64,000 nt of DNA from Mycobacteriales bacterium. Its GTDB lineage: Bacteria; Actinomycetota; Actinomycetes; JAFAQI01. The notes beneath the pieces were generated by a model. It had not been told where the DNA came from, made no database searches, and worked only from the letters and a program-made list of their open reading frames with translations. Position numbers and translations under genes: made by a program. Positions 42,199-50,939 of the stretch are shown here, piece after piece; position 1 is the first letter of the stretch, and the number at the start of each line of letters is the position of its first letter. Location of the stretch: assembly GCA_035504215.1 (NCBI GenBank), contig DATJSI010000002.1:1-64000 (forward strand). The letters run 5' to 3'.

Positions 42199-43086
42199 GT
42201 GCGAATCCTCATCGTCGGTGGCACCCGCCTGGTCGGCCGGCAGATCGCGGCGGCCGCCATCGCCAACGGGCACGACGTCACCCTCTACAACCGCGGCGTC
42301 AGCGATCCGACCGCGTTCCCGGAAGCCGGCCACCTCACCGGCGACCGAAACGGGGATCTCGCGGAGCTACGCGAACCGTCGACCGGCTCGTGGGACGCAA
42401 CGATCGACGTCAACGCCTATGTGCCGAGGCAGGTGCGCAGCCTGCTCGAGGCGCTCGGCGACCGCCGCGGGCATTACACGTTCATCTCGACGATCAGCGT
42501 GTACGGCGAGGACATCGACACCCTCGACTTCACCGAACGGCAGAAGGTGCTCGAGCCGGCGTGGGACGACGAGCTCACCATCGAGAAGTACGGCGAGTTG
42601 AAGGTCGCGTGCGAGCAGGTGGCCAGAGAGCTCGCCGGTGATCAGCTGCTCGTGATCCGGCCCGGCTACGTCATCGGGCCGCATGACCACACCGAGCGCT
42701 TCAATCACTGGGTGAAGGCGGTCGCGGCAGGCAAGCCGTTCGTCGCGCCGGACCCCGGCCAGCCGCTGCAGTGCATCGACGGCCGCGACCTCGGCGCGTT
42801 CACGGTCGACCGCGTCGCGCAGCGCGTGACCGATGTCTACAACGTGACGGCGCCGCAGGTGGTGCCGACGTTCGCCGAGGTGCTGAACACGATCGCCGCG
42901 GCACTCGACGTCAAGCTCCCCGACGTCACCTGGTCCGCCGAGGCGAACGACGACCTTCCACTGTCAGCGCCACGGGAATGGTGGCCCTCGATGCACGCCG
43001 ACCTCTCGCACGCGACGAAGGCCGGCCTGCGTTGGCGACCGCTGGATAACACCGTGCGCGACATCGCAGTCGAACTCGGGCTGTGA
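42199..43086 (+). CDS. NAD(P)-dependent epimerase/reductase family protein
   Basis: 295-residue extended SDR. Rossmann motif GGTRLVGRQI (7-16), YTFISTISVYGE, YGELK (Tyr/Lys active-site pair) and GPHDHTERFNHWV. Paralogue of the gene at 12719-13729 and likewise of unknown substrate. Leaderless GTG start (TAACGT then 6 nt). Downstream lies a decayed transporter-binding-protein fragment on the other strand. Confidence 0.83.
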   Translation: MRILIVGGTRLVGRQIAAAAIANGHDVTLYNRGVSDPTAFPEAGHLTGDRNGDLAELREPSTGSWDATIDVNAYVPRQVRSLLEALGDRRGHYTFISTISVYGEDIDTLDFTERQKVLEPAWDDELTIEKYGELKVACEQVARELAGDQLLVIRPGYVIGPHDHTERFNHWVKAVAAGKPFVAPDPGQPLQCIDGRDLGAFTVDRVAQRVTDVYNVTAPQVVPTFAEVLNTIAAALDVKLPDVTWSAEANDDLPLSAPREWWPSMHADLSHATKAGLRWRPLDNTVRDIAVELGL

Positions 43087-43108
43087 GCCGACTCAGCCGA
43101 CGCCAGAC

Positions 43109-43518
43109 TCAACCCACGCCGAGGGTGCGGACGTCGACGATGCCGAACTCGGGCTCGATGTAGGCATTCGTCAGATCGCTGCTGAACAGGTCTACAGCCT
43201 TGTCGTAGTCGAACGGAGCGTCGCAGGCGTCTTTGTTCACCAGCTTGTCGACGGATTGCCATAGCCGTACTCGACTGCGGGCTTCGGATGCCGGAGCGCC
43301 TTCTTGATCAGCGTCGTGATCCGCGGGTCCGCGCATGCACCGTAGTTGCTGTTGCCCGCGGCGAGGATCTTGCGCGGGTCGATGATGGCGTCGAAGAACC
43401 CGTAGGGCGCCGGCCAGTCGGGACCCCACCCGGCGAACGCGAGCCCGTAGTGGTGGGCCCTGATGCTCGCCGAAGTTTGCTGGATTCCTACCCGGTCAGG
43501 TAGTGATCCGTCGCGTTC
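43109..43518 (-). pseudogene. 3' remnant of a family 5 extracellular solute-binding protein, frameshifted
   Basis: Two adjoining reading frames together read as the C-terminal 130 residues or so of a peptide/nickel ABC-transporter binding protein. The first frame (43518 to about 43265) gives DRVGIQQTSASIR, HHYGLAFAGWGPDWPAPYGF and NSNYGACADPRITTLIKK; the second (about 43265 to 43109) gives LWQSVDKLVNKDAC and KAVDLFSSDLTNAYIEPEFG. The switch near 43265 is a frameshift, and an in-frame stop at 43519-43521 cuts the upstream side right beside the moeZ 3' end. About three quarters of the gene is gone and no permease or ATPase genes are nearby. Confidence 0.75.
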
Positions 43519-43545
43519 TCACCCGACGACTGGTTGACGCCGGAA

Positions 43546-44736
43546 CTAGTACAGGGGTTGGTCGTGCAAGACCTGCGTGCTCCAGGCGGTCACTCCGCCC
43601 TGCAAGTGCTTCGCGTCATGGAAGCCGGCGTTCTTCAGCAACGCCAGTGACTCCGCGGACCGGACGCCGGACTTGCAGTAGGCGATGACCGGCTTGTCCT
43701 GCGGTAGCTCCGAGAGCTTGCCGGCCAGATCACCCTTCGGGATCAGCACAGCGCCGGGGATGCGGATGATCTCCCATTCGGCCGGCTCACGGACGTCGAC
43801 GAGGTACATCGACTCGCCCGCGTCCTGCATCGCCTTCAGCTCGGTCGCGGTAATGGTCGACCCGGCGGCGGCTTCGGCAGCCTCGTCCGACACCGTGCCG
43901 CAGAACGCCTCGTAGTCGATCAGCTCGGTGATCGTCGGGTTCTTGCCGCACAGCGGGCATTCCGGGTCCTTGCGGACCTTGACCGAGCGGTAGGTCATCT
44001 CGAGCGCGTCGTAGATCATCAGCCGGCCGACCAGCGGCTCACCGATGCCGGTCAGGACCTTGATCGCCTCGTTGACCTGGATCGACCCGATCGACGCGCA
44101 CAGTACGCCGAGCACGCCGCCCTCGGCGCAGGACGGAACCATGCCCGGCGGCGGCGGCTCCGGGTAGAGGCAGCGGTAGCACGGGCCGTGCTCCGACCAG
44201 AACACCGAAGCCTGGCCGTCGAAGCGGTAGATCGAGCCCCACACGTACGGCTTGCCGAGCAGCACGCACGCGTCATTGACGAGGTAACGGGTCGCGAAGT
44301 TGTCGGTGCCGTCGACGATCAGGTCGTAGCCGGCGAAGATGTCCATGACGTTGCCCGAGTCGAGCCACTCCTCGTGCAGGATCACGTTGACCAGCGGGTT
44401 GATCTCACGCACCGACTCCATCGCGCTGACCGCCTTCGGCCGCCCGACATCGCTCTGGCCGTGGATGACCTGGCGCTGCAGGTTGGACTCGTCGACGACG
44501 TCGAAGTCGACGATGCCGAGCGTGCCGACACCGGCAGCCGCGAGATACATCAGGGCGGGCGAGCCGAGGCCGCCCGCGCCGACGCACAGGACGCGCGCGT
44601 TCTTCAGCCTCTTCTGCCCGTCCATCGCCACGTCCGGGATGATCAAGTGCCGCGAGTAGCGGCGGATCTCCTCCGGGGTTAGCTCGGGAGCGGGCTCCAC
44701 CAGCGGGGGCAGTGGCACGGTCGTCACCTCAGGCAT
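43546..44736 (-). CDS. moeZ: Adenylyltransferase/sulfurtransferase MoeZ
   Basis: 396-residue fusion. The N-terminal E1-like domain (about 20-270) has the ATP loop GAGGLGSPAL, DESNLQRQV, VDGTDNFATRY and a zinc site CYRC ... CPLCG. The C-terminal rhodanese domain (about 300-396) has VDVREPAEWE and the persulfide Cys in YCKSGVRS. It adenylates the C-terminus of small sulfur carriers and loads sulfur, for molybdopterin, cysteine (CysO) and thiocarboxylate pathways. ATG start. Corresponds to Rv3206c in the syntenic block. Confidence 0.93.
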   Translation of the reverse strand: MPEVTTVPLPPLVEPAPELTPEEIRRYSRHLIIPDVAMDGQKRLKNARVLCVGAGGLGSPALMYLAAAGVGTLGIVDFDVVDESNLQRQVIHGQSDVGRPKAVSAMESVREINPLVNVILHEEWLDSGNVMDIFAGYDLIVDGTDNFATRYLVNDACVLLGKPYVWGSIYRFDGQASVFWSEHGPCYRCLYPEPPPPGMVPSCAEGGVLGVLCASIGSIQVNEAIKVLTGIGEPLVGRLMIYDALEMTYRSVKVRKDPECPLCGKNPTITELIDYEAFCGTVSDEAAEAAAGSTITATELKAMQDAGESMYLVDVREPAEWEIIRIPGAVLIPKGDLAGKLSELPQDKPVIAYCKSGVRSAESLALLKNAGFHDAKHLQGGVTAWSTQVLHDQPLY

Positions 44737-44843
44737 CGGTCATCCGCGGATCGCACACTTGCGAGATCAAGCGTTGCATGAGGGGAAACCGGCTGGCGAG
44801 CCGAGATGTTCCATCGGCGGCAGGGAACCGCCCGCGGCCCGTC

Positions 44844-45485
44844 TCAGGTGAGATAGGGCTCGAGCCGGCGGTTGACCGCGTCCAGAGCGGCTCGGATGAC
44901 GGCCTGCCGGGCGTCCTCGCGGACGACCGCCGAACCGGTCAGCCGGTCGGTGCCGGTGCTGCTCACCATCGTGACGCTCACCAGCGCCGTACGGTCGTTG
45001 CCGCTGCGGGAGACCTCGACGTGCTCGAGCTCGAAACGCGCCGCGGATCCGATCAGCTGCTCGATCGCTCGCAGGGCAGCCGTCGCGACCGCCCGCTGTA
45101 CGCCGCTCTGCGTCGCGGTGCCGGTGGCCTCCCCGCGGACCGTGCCCTCCTGATAGGACAGCGACACCGCGGCGGTGACGTCGAGGCCGGAGGACACCAG
45201 CTGCATCCGGGAGATGATCGGTCGGCGCCCGCCGTTGACCGGGACATCCGGTGACGTGGCGTCCTCGATCAGCTGGACCTGGTCGGCGTCGACTCCGAGG
45301 CCGAACCGCTCGCGCAGCATTCGGCCAACTTTTGAAGCAACCTGCACCTCGTCGACACCGGGCGACAGGCCGAGACGGAGCAGGCCGAGGCCGCCGCCCG
45401 CGTCGTCAGGCTCGACGTCGGCGTCCGCGACGCCCGGAACCGTCCGCAGCGCGGCCACGATCTCCGCGTAGTCGGTCACGGTCAC
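44844..45485 (-). CDS. Conserved hypothetical protein with two alpha/beta domains
   Basis: 213 residues, no membrane segment. The N-terminal half (DYAEIVAALRTVPGVADADVEP ... VGRMLRERFGLGVDADQVQLIED) looks ACT-like. The C-terminal half (about 85-210) has a repeated beta-strand/Gly-Ala helix pattern (GTVRGEATGTATQSGVQRAVATAAL and TGSAVVREDARQAVIRAALDAV) that recalls the regulatory domain of isopropylmalate synthase. I do not recognise the protein. GTG at 45485 has GGGGAG 4 nt upstream; GTG at 45479 is an equally good start. It lies between moeZ and the transporter, where mycobacteria have other conserved unknowns. Confidence 0.65.
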   Translation of the reverse strand: MTVTDYAEIVAALRTVPGVADADVEPDDAGGGLGLLRLGLSPGVDEVQVASKVGRMLRERFGLGVDADQVQLIEDATSPDVPVNGGRRPIISRMQLVSSGLDVTAAVSLSYQEGTVRGEATGTATQSGVQRAVATAALRAIEQLIGSAARFELEHVEVSRSGNDRTALVSVTMVSSTGTDRLTGSAVVREDARQAVIRAALDAVNRRLEPYLT

Positions 45486-45683
45486 GGTGCTCCCCAGTTC
45501 TGGAGTGGACGATGGTCCACCTCTACGTCGGTGATCGGAGTGCCGTAGGTCCTGCTTGAGTGCCCGCCTGCCGAAGTCCGGCACAGGGGATCGATCTGCA
45601 CGGTTTCGTCCGGTTCTGGGCGTTTGGCGCCCGACCCTACCGCGATGATGAGCCACGACCGGCGCGGCGTCTACCGTGGACGG

Positions 45684-46571
45684 GTGAGTTGGGGCCTGCT
45701 GGGTGCGTTCGCCTCGACGATCGCCTACGGCGTGGCCACTGTCCTGCAGGCGGTGGGCGCGCGCAGCGGCGGGCAGGCCGATGAGCTCGACACCCGCCTG
45801 GTCCGCCGGCTGCTGCACTCCTCGACCTACATCGCCGGTCTGCTGCTCGACGCCGTCGGCTTCGGGCTGTCCTTCGCCGCCTTGCACACCCTGCCGTTGT
45901 TCACCGTGCAGGCAATCGTCGCGTCCAGCCTCGCCGTGACCGCCCTGCTCGCCGTCCTCCTGCTCGGCGCCCGCCCGATGGTGCTCGAGTGGGTCGCGCT
46001 GGTCGCCGTCACCGCGGGCCTCACCCTGCTCGCGCTGTCGGCCACCAACCAGACCGCGACGAAGCTCAGCGATGGCGACCGCTGGTTACTCGTCATCAGC
46101 GTGGCGCTGGTCGGCGTACTGGGATATGTCATGGCCCGCCGCGGCAGGGGTCTGGGGCGGCACGAGGCGTGGTCGCTCGGCGCGCTCGCCGGCGTGATGT
46201 TCGGGGGGGCCGGCATCGGCGCCCGCATGTTGCAAACGCCGTCAACTCCCTGGCGGATCTTCCTCGACCCGGCGCTGTACGCAATGGCCCTCGCCGGGAT
46301 CCTGGGTCTGCTGATCTACGCGATGGCGGTGCAGCGCGGCAGCGTGACGGCGACGACCGCGGCCGTCGTGGTCGCGGAGACCGTCCTGCCCGGACTGGTC
46401 GGGATCACGTTGCTCGGCGATCGTCCTGCACCCGGACACGATCTGTTGGCGGCATTGGGATTCGGCTTGGCGGTGGCCGGCGCGGTCGCGCTCGCGCGGT
46501 ACGGCGAACCGCCATCCGGGTCGGCCCGACGTCTTCGGGATCTTCCGATCGGTACGCTTCCGGCACCGTGA
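45684..46571 (+). CDS. DMT/EamA-type integral membrane transporter
   Basis: 295 residues, about nine to ten membrane helices, with the two-fold EamA-like layout (SWGLLGAFASTIAYGVATVLQAVGAR ... QAIVASSLAVTALLAVLLLG ... TAAVVVAETVLPGLVGITLLGDR). Substrate unknown. The GTG at 45684 is chosen over ATGs at 45645/45648 because TACCGT lies exactly 6 nt upstream (leaderless) and it puts the first helix at the N-terminus. The TetR gene begins inside its stop codon (GTGA), so they form an operon. Confidence 0.8.
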   Translation: MSWGLLGAFASTIAYGVATVLQAVGARSGGQADELDTRLVRRLLHSSTYIAGLLLDAVGFGLSFAALHTLPLFTVQAIVASSLAVTALLAVLLLGARPMVLEWVALVAVTAGLTLLALSATNQTATKLSDGDRWLLVISVALVGVLGYVMARRGRGLGRHEAWSLGALAGVMFGGAGIGARMLQTPSTPWRIFLDPALYAMALAGILGLLIYAMAVQRGSVTATTAAVVVAETVLPGLVGITLLGDRPAPGHDLLAALGFGLAVAGAVALARYGEPPSGSARRLRDLPIGTLPAP

Positions 46572-47200
46572 CCACGACCAACAACAATCCTGCCCGCGGC
46601 ACCCGGCTGCCCAGATCGGCCCGCCGCGAGCAGTTGCTCGGCGCGGCGCAGGAGGTCTTCGTCGCGAACGGCTACCACGCCGCAGCGATGGACGACATCG
46701 CCGAACGGGCCGGAGTGAGCAAGCCCGTGCTCTATCAGCACTTCCCGGGCAAGCTCGACCTGTACGTCGCCCTGCTCGACCAGCACGTGGAGATGCTCCA
46801 AGCGCGGATCGTCAGGGCGCTGCACAGCACGACCGACAACCACGAGCGCGTGTCCGGTTGCGTACGTGCCTTCTTCGACTTCGTCGACGATCCGGGCGGA
46901 GCATTCCGGCTGGTGTTCGAGTCGGACCTGCGCAACGAGCCGGCAGTGCGCGAGCGGGTCGAGCGGTCACTCCAGCGCTCGGTCGAGGCGATCGCCGACA
47001 CGATCGCGCGCGACACCGGCCTCGACCGCAACGACGCCGAGTTGTTGTCCTGCGGGCTCACCGGTGTCGCCGAGATCAGCGCGCGGTGGTGGCTCGCGTC
47101 CGCCGACGGCATCCCGAAAGAGCGCGCGATCGAGCTGATCCAGGCGCTCGCCTGGCGGGGCATCTCGGGGTATCCACGGGTGAGCGATCCGGACGCCTGA
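46568..47200 (+). CDS. TetR-family transcription regulator
   Basis: 210-residue one-component regulator. The N-terminal HTH (REQLLGAAQEVFVANGYHAAAMDDIAERAGVSKPVLYQHFPGKLDLY) is textbook TetR; the C-terminal ligand domain has no recognised specificity. GTG start overlaps the transporter stop by 4 nt; the longer open frame upstream is the shifted frame of that gene. It probably regulates the operon it sits in; the same TetR precedes TB9.4 in M. tuberculosis (Rv3208). Confidence 0.88.
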   Translation: MTTTNNNPARGTRLPRSARREQLLGAAQEVFVANGYHAAAMDDIAERAGVSKPVLYQHFPGKLDLYVALLDQHVEMLQARIVRALHSTTDNHERVSGCVRAFFDFVDDPGGAFRLVFESDLRNEPAVRERVERSLQRSVEAIADTIARDTGLDRNDAELLSCGLTGVAEISARWWLASADGIPKERAIELIQALAWRGISGYPRVSDPDA

Positions 47201-47267
47201 GGGACGTTCGCCATCGGCGTACCGGGTTTCACCGCTCCTTCACATCACGTCCACTAGCCTGATCGCT

Positions 47268-47495
47268 GTGGAGGTCAGAATCGGCATCAAGGGTGCGCCG
47301 CGCGAGCTGTCATTCGAGAGCGCCCAGACGGCTGACGAGATCCAGACCGCGGTCGAGCAGGCGATCAGCGCCTCGGCCGGAACGCTGATGCTCAGCGACG
47401 AGAAAGGCCGACGGATCATCGTCGCGACCGACAAGCTGGCGTACGTCGAGATCGCCGACACCGACGCCCGCCGCGTGGGCTTCGGCGCGCTGTAG
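47268..47495 (+). CDS. DUF3107 protein (TB9.4-like)
   Basis: 75-residue small protein of the actinobacterial DUF3107 family: EVRIGIKGAPRELSFES, TLMLSDEKGRRIIVATDKLAYVEI and GFGAL at the C-terminus. Function unknown; in M. tuberculosis it is Rv3208A. GTG start with TAGCCT exactly 7 nt upstream and no ribosome site: leaderless. Follows the TetR gene by 67 nt. Confidence 0.88.
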   Translation: MEVRIGIKGAPRELSFESAQTADEIQTAVEQAISASAGTLMLSDEKGRRIIVATDKLAYVEIADTDARRVGFGAL

Positions 47496-47576
47496 TCCCC
47501 GCCACAACGGACCAACCCGGTGTGTGCACGGCGGGTTACCGCCGGCGGTACGCAGCCGTTCACACATCGAGGTGCG

Positions 47577-48254
47577 CTACGAGTGCAGGCCGAGGGTTTC
47601 CATTCGCCCGCTGTGTCGTTGGGTGAGTCGCGCCAACAGCTCACCCACGGCAGCAAGGTCGCCGACACCGCCGACGATCAGGCGGGCCAGCTCGTCGCGG
47701 TCGACCGCGATCCGCTGCGCCTGAACCAGCGCCTCGCCGACCAGCCGCCGGCCCCACAACGCAAGCCGGCCGGCCACTGCCGGATCGGCCTCTGTCGCCG
47801 ACCGCACGTGCGCGATCGCGAAGTCGGCGTGGCCGGTGTCGTCGAGCACGTCGACGACGAGTGATTTGGTCGAGTCGTCCATGAACTCGGCGAGCTCGCG
47901 GTAGAAGTCCGCCGCGAACCCGTCGCCGACGTATGCCTTCACCAGGCTCTCCAGCCAGTCGGCCGGCTTCGTCGAGTCGTGGTAGGCGTCGAGCGGTCCG
48001 ACAAACGGCGCCATCGCGACCGTCGAGTCGATCCCGAGGCTGGCCAGCCGCTCGTGCAACACCTGGAAGTGGCCGAACTCCGCCGCTGCCATCGCACCCA
48101 GCGCGGCCTTGTCCGCGAGGGTCGGCGCGAGCGAGGCATCACCGGCGAGCCGCTCGAACGCGGTCAGCTCCGCATACGCGAGCACGCCGAGCAGGTCGAC
48201 CACCGCCTGCTGGCGGTCGGCCTCCGTCATCGGGTCGGTCCACTCACCGCTCAT
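47577..48254 (-). CDS. Ferritin-like domain protein
   Basis: 225-residue four-helix protein of the tRNA-hydroxylase/ferritin-like group. Iron-ligand-like pairs occur as AYAELTAFERL, AAAEFGHFQVLHERL and DDTGHADFAIAHV, at the expected helix positions. Perhaps a di-iron hydroxylase; the substrate is not known. ATG at 48254 is chosen since upstream codons are non-homologous; TACTGT lies about 10 nt upstream. Divergent from rhlE, as Rv3210c and Rv3211 are. Confidence 0.78.
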   Translation of the reverse strand: MSGEWTDPMTEADRQQAVVDLLGVLAYAELTAFERLAGDASLAPTLADKAALGAMAAAEFGHFQVLHERLASLGIDSTVAMAPFVGPLDAYHDSTKPADWLESLVKAYVGDGFAADFYRELAEFMDDSTKSLVVDVLDDTGHADFAIAHVRSATEADPAVAGRLALWGRRLVGEALVQAQRIAVDRDELARLIVGGVGDLAAVGELLARLTQRHSGRMETLGLHS

Positions 48255-48280
48255 GTAATGGCCGACAGTAGCCGAACAGG

Positions 48281-48411
48281 TACACTGAACGACGTACGAC
48301 GAATTCCCGCGGAGAGCCGCGGTGTCGGCCCCCTGCGAAGAGCGCGGGCGCGGGCCACCACCGAGAGTGTGAGCGGACTCCGCACCGACGCGCTCTCTTT
48401 GGAGTCCTTGC
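48281..48411 (+). promoter_or_regulatory. Probable rhlE promoter and 5' untranslated region
   Basis: TACACT (48281-48286) is a good -10 element though no -35 is clear; it would give an untranslated leader of about 120 nt. The leader holds a small CCGCGG-AGAG-CCGCGG hairpin (48307-48322) and ends in TTTGGAGTCC before the ATG. RNA-helicase genes often have long structured leaders; regulation here is inferred. Confidence 0.4.
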
Positions 48412-50046
48412 ATGAAAACCTTCGCTGAACTCGGCGTGGACGACGATGTCGTCGCCACGCTCGCGGCACGTGACATCACGACGCCGTTCCCGATCCAGGC
48501 ACTCACCATCCCGCTGGCGCTCAAGGGCCACGACCTGATCGGTCAGGCCAGGACCGGCACCGGCAAGACCATCGCGTTCGCGCTGCCGCTGCTTCATCTG
48601 GTCAAGGCCGGGCAGGCCGACGGCAAGCCACAGGCGCTGGTGGTCGTCCCGACCCGCGAGCTCGCGATGCAGGTCGCGCGCGACATTGAAATGGCCAGCG
48701 GGCAGCGCGGCACCCGGATCCTCGTGATCTACGGCGGCCGGGCATACGAACCGCAGATCGACGCCTTGCGCAAGGGCATCGATGTCGTGGTCGGGACACC
48801 AGGTCGCCTGCTCGACCTTGCCAAGCAACGCGCGCTGGACCTGTCCGGCGTACGGATCCTTGTGCTCGACGAGGCCGACGAGATGCTGGACCTCGGCTTC
48901 CTGCCGGATGTCGAGCGGATCGTCGCCCAGGTCAGCCAGATCCGCCAGACGATGCTGTTCTCCGCGACGATGCCCGGGCCGGTCGTCGCCCTCGCCCGGC
49001 GCTATCTGCGCCACCCCACCCACGTGCGCGCCGAGTCGCCGAACGAGAGCCAGACCGTCCCGACCACCAGCCAGTTCGTCTTCCGGGCACATCACCTGGA
49101 CAAGCCGGAGGTGTTGGCGCGGGTCATGCAAGCCGAGGGCCGCGGGCTCGCGATGGTCTTCACCCGGACCAAGCGGTCGGCCGACCGGATCGCCGAGGAC
49201 CTCTCGGAGCGCGGGTTCGCCGCGGCCGCTGTCCACGGTGACCTCGGCCAGGGCGCACGCGAGCGGGCGCTGCGGGCCTTCCGGAGCGGCAAGGTCGACA
49301 TCCTGGTCGCCACCGACGTCGCCGCCCGCGGTATCGACGTCGCCGGAGTCACACACGTCATCAACTACGAGTGCCCCGACGACGAGAAGGCCTACCTGCA
49401 TCGGATCGGCCGCACCGGTCGCGCGGGCGAGGTCGGCAGCGCGATCACCTTCGTCGACTGGTCGGACACCTATCGCTGGGGGATGATCAACACCGCCCTC
49501 GACCTGCCGTTCCCCGAGCCCGAAGAGACCTACTCGACCTCCGACGTGCTCTACGAGGAGCTCGACATCCCGCGAGAGGCGACCGGCCGACTGCCCAAGG
49601 CGCAGCGGACCCGGGAAGGCCTCGAAGCCGAGCAGCTCGAGGACATCGGCGAGACCGGGCACCGTCCAGGCTCTCGGTCAAAGCCGGGCACGAGCGGCGG
49701 ACGCTCGCGCCGCGCGGGTCGGCCCGAGGGCCGACCGGGCCGCACTGCGCGCTCCGGGGACCGCCCCGGGGACACCGCGACCGCGGGCCGGCCACGGCGG
49801 TCGGCAAGCGTCGACGCGAGTCCGGCCCGCACGGGGTCGGACGGCGAGACCAGCCGGGCCCCACGGCAGCGCCGGCGCACTCGCGGCGGCGTACCGGTGA
49901 CCGACGCCGTCGGCGGCGAGGCAGCGGCCACGAGCACCGCGACGGACGGTCAAGGCGCCCGACGGCGACGCCGGCGGCGCTCACGTTCCCGCGGTGCCGG
50001 CGCGACGAGCGCCAGCCCGGCCGGGGAGCCAACAAGCCGCACGTAA
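48412..50046 (+). CDS. rhlE: DEAD-box RNA helicase RhlE
   Basis: 544 residues. The Q-motif region FAELGVDDDVV ... PFPIQALTIP, Walker A ARTGTGKT, PTRELAMQ, TPGRLLDL, DEADEMLDLGF, FSATMP, ARGIDVAGVTHVINYE and HRIGRTGRAG give the full DEAD-box set. The last 140 residues or so are Arg/Gly/Ser-rich and disordered, as usual for RNA binding by this family. Unwinds structured RNA in ribosome assembly or decay, especially in the cold. ATG with GGAG about 8 nt upstream. Confidence 0.92.
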   Translation: MKTFAELGVDDDVVATLAARDITTPFPIQALTIPLALKGHDLIGQARTGTGKTIAFALPLLHLVKAGQADGKPQALVVVPTRELAMQVARDIEMASGQRGTRILVIYGGRAYEPQIDALRKGIDVVVGTPGRLLDLAKQRALDLSGVRILVLDEADEMLDLGFLPDVERIVAQVSQIRQTMLFSATMPGPVVALARRYLRHPTHVRAESPNESQTVPTTSQFVFRAHHLDKPEVLARVMQAEGRGLAMVFTRTKRSADRIAEDLSERGFAAAAVHGDLGQGARERALRAFRSGKVDILVATDVAARGIDVAGVTHVINYECPDDEKAYLHRIGRTGRAGEVGSAITFVDWSDTYRWGMINTALDLPFPEPEETYSTSDVLYEELDIPREATGRLPKAQRTREGLEAEQLEDIGETGHRPGSRSKPGTSGGRSRRAGRPEGRPGRTARSGDRPGDTATAGRPRRSASVDASPARTGSDGETSRAPRQRRRTRGGVPVTDAVGGEAAATSTATDGQGARRRRRRRSRSRGAGATSASPAGEPTSRT

Positions 50047-50062
50047 CAGGATCAAGCGAGCA

Positions 50063-50101
50063 CCTCGGTCGGCCGATGGGAGTAGGTACGGACGACCGAG
50101 G
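50063..50101 (+). promoter_or_regulatory. Hairpin between rhlE and the zinc-ribbon gene
   Basis: CCTCGGTCG (50063-50071) and CGACCGAGG (50093-50101) form a perfect 9-bp stem with a 21-nt loop. The right arm overlaps the start of the GAGGAGGGA ribosome site of the next gene. It may be the rhlE terminator, or it may mask that ribosome site in read-through mRNA. Confidence 0.45.
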
Positions 50102-50113
50102 AGGGACCCGACC

Positions 50114-50557
50114 GTGGTGATGCGAACGGTGGGAAACCGGCACTCCGCAGAGGACGTCGAGGACCTCGCCACGTGGGTCCGCGGCCTCGAGGACTGCCCG
50201 GCAGTGACCCAGACCGCGTTCGCCGCCTGCCGCAATCCGGTGCATGGTGACGAGCCCGCCAGCTGGTTCTACGTCGAGGCCGACGCCGAAGCCGGCGTCG
50301 CCCGGCTGCGCTGCCTGGCCGGCGCCCACGCCAACGACGTCCTGGACTCCGGCGAGCACTGGACCTATCCCGGCGTGTGGTCCTGCCGGTCGTGCGGACA
50401 GTCGATCGCCGAGGTGGTGTACGGGATCCACGACGAAGAGGGCACGGCCACCTGGATGGTGCTGACCGTCCGCTGTGTCGACTGCGGTGACGTCGAAGGG
50501 CTCACCGACATCGTGCTGCCGAGCGTCGCACTGGACGACCTGCTCGCCGCTCTCTGA
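50114..50557 (+). CDS. Zinc-ribbon protein of unknown function
   Basis: 147-residue cytoplasmic protein. The C-terminal half has two CxxC pairs (SCRSCGQ and RCVDCGD), a probable zinc ribbon, and two further Cys occur near residue 27-36 (CPAVTQTAFAAC). No enzyme motifs. GTG 50114, GTG 50117 and ATG 50120 are all in frame; 50114 has GGAGGG at the best distance (8 nt). Unrecognised family. Confidence 0.72.
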   Translation: MVMRTVGNRHSAEDVEDLATWVRGLEDCPAVTQTAFAACRNPVHGDEPASWFYVEADAEAGVARLRCLAGAHANDVLDSGEHWTYPGVWSCRSCGQSIAEVVYGIHDEEGTATWMVLTVRCVDCGDVEGLTDIVLPSVALDDLLAAL

Positions 50558-50572
50558 GCCGGCCCGCCGGCG

Positions 50573-50929
50573 CTACACCTGCAGGGTCAGGCGCACCCAG
50601 CTCATCCGCCCGCAGGCGGGACAGCGCAGGTAGGTCGGGTAGGCGTGCTTGAACACGCTGAACTGGCGCACCGCGTCACCGTGGCCGACCCGGAAGCCGA
50701 AGTGCAATGACGGGATCGCGCTACGCAACGCCTGGTTGAGCCCCAGCACGGTTCGCGACTCGCAACCGCTGCACTCGACCAGCACCGAGCCGACGGCCGG
50801 TGTCGCTGCCTCCGAGGAAGAGGAGAACAGCGCGCGCTTGCCCTGCGCGTCCGGCAGGAACTCGGCGCTGACCCGGACCGAGCGCTCGGTGCGGGGACGG
50901 AGTCGGTCGAAGCCGGGGTTGGTGCTCAT
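50573..50929 (-). CDS. Small zinc-ribbon protein next to ParA-like gene
   Basis: 118 residues with two Cys pairs, ECSGCE and RCPACG, likely a zinc-binding fold; no other motif known to me. It lies 10 nt after the stop of the ParA-like gene and reads the same way, so the two are co-transcribed and perhaps act together. Neighbouring convergent gene is also a zinc-ribbon protein, but their sequences are not alike. Confidence 0.7.
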   Translation of the reverse strand: MSTNPGFDRLRPRTERSVRVSAEFLPDAQGKRALFSSSSEAATPAVGSVLVECSGCESRTVLGLNQALRSAIPSLHFGFRVGHGDAVRQFSVFKHAYPTYLRCPACGRMSWVRLTLQV

Positions 50930-50939
50930 CGTCGCTCGC

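Noticed and set aside
45505-45520. GTGGAC-GATG-GTCCAC inverted repeat in front of the 44844-45485 gene
   Set aside because: Only 6-bp arms, G/C-rich, and no link to a promoter element; such repeats are expected by chance at this base composition.
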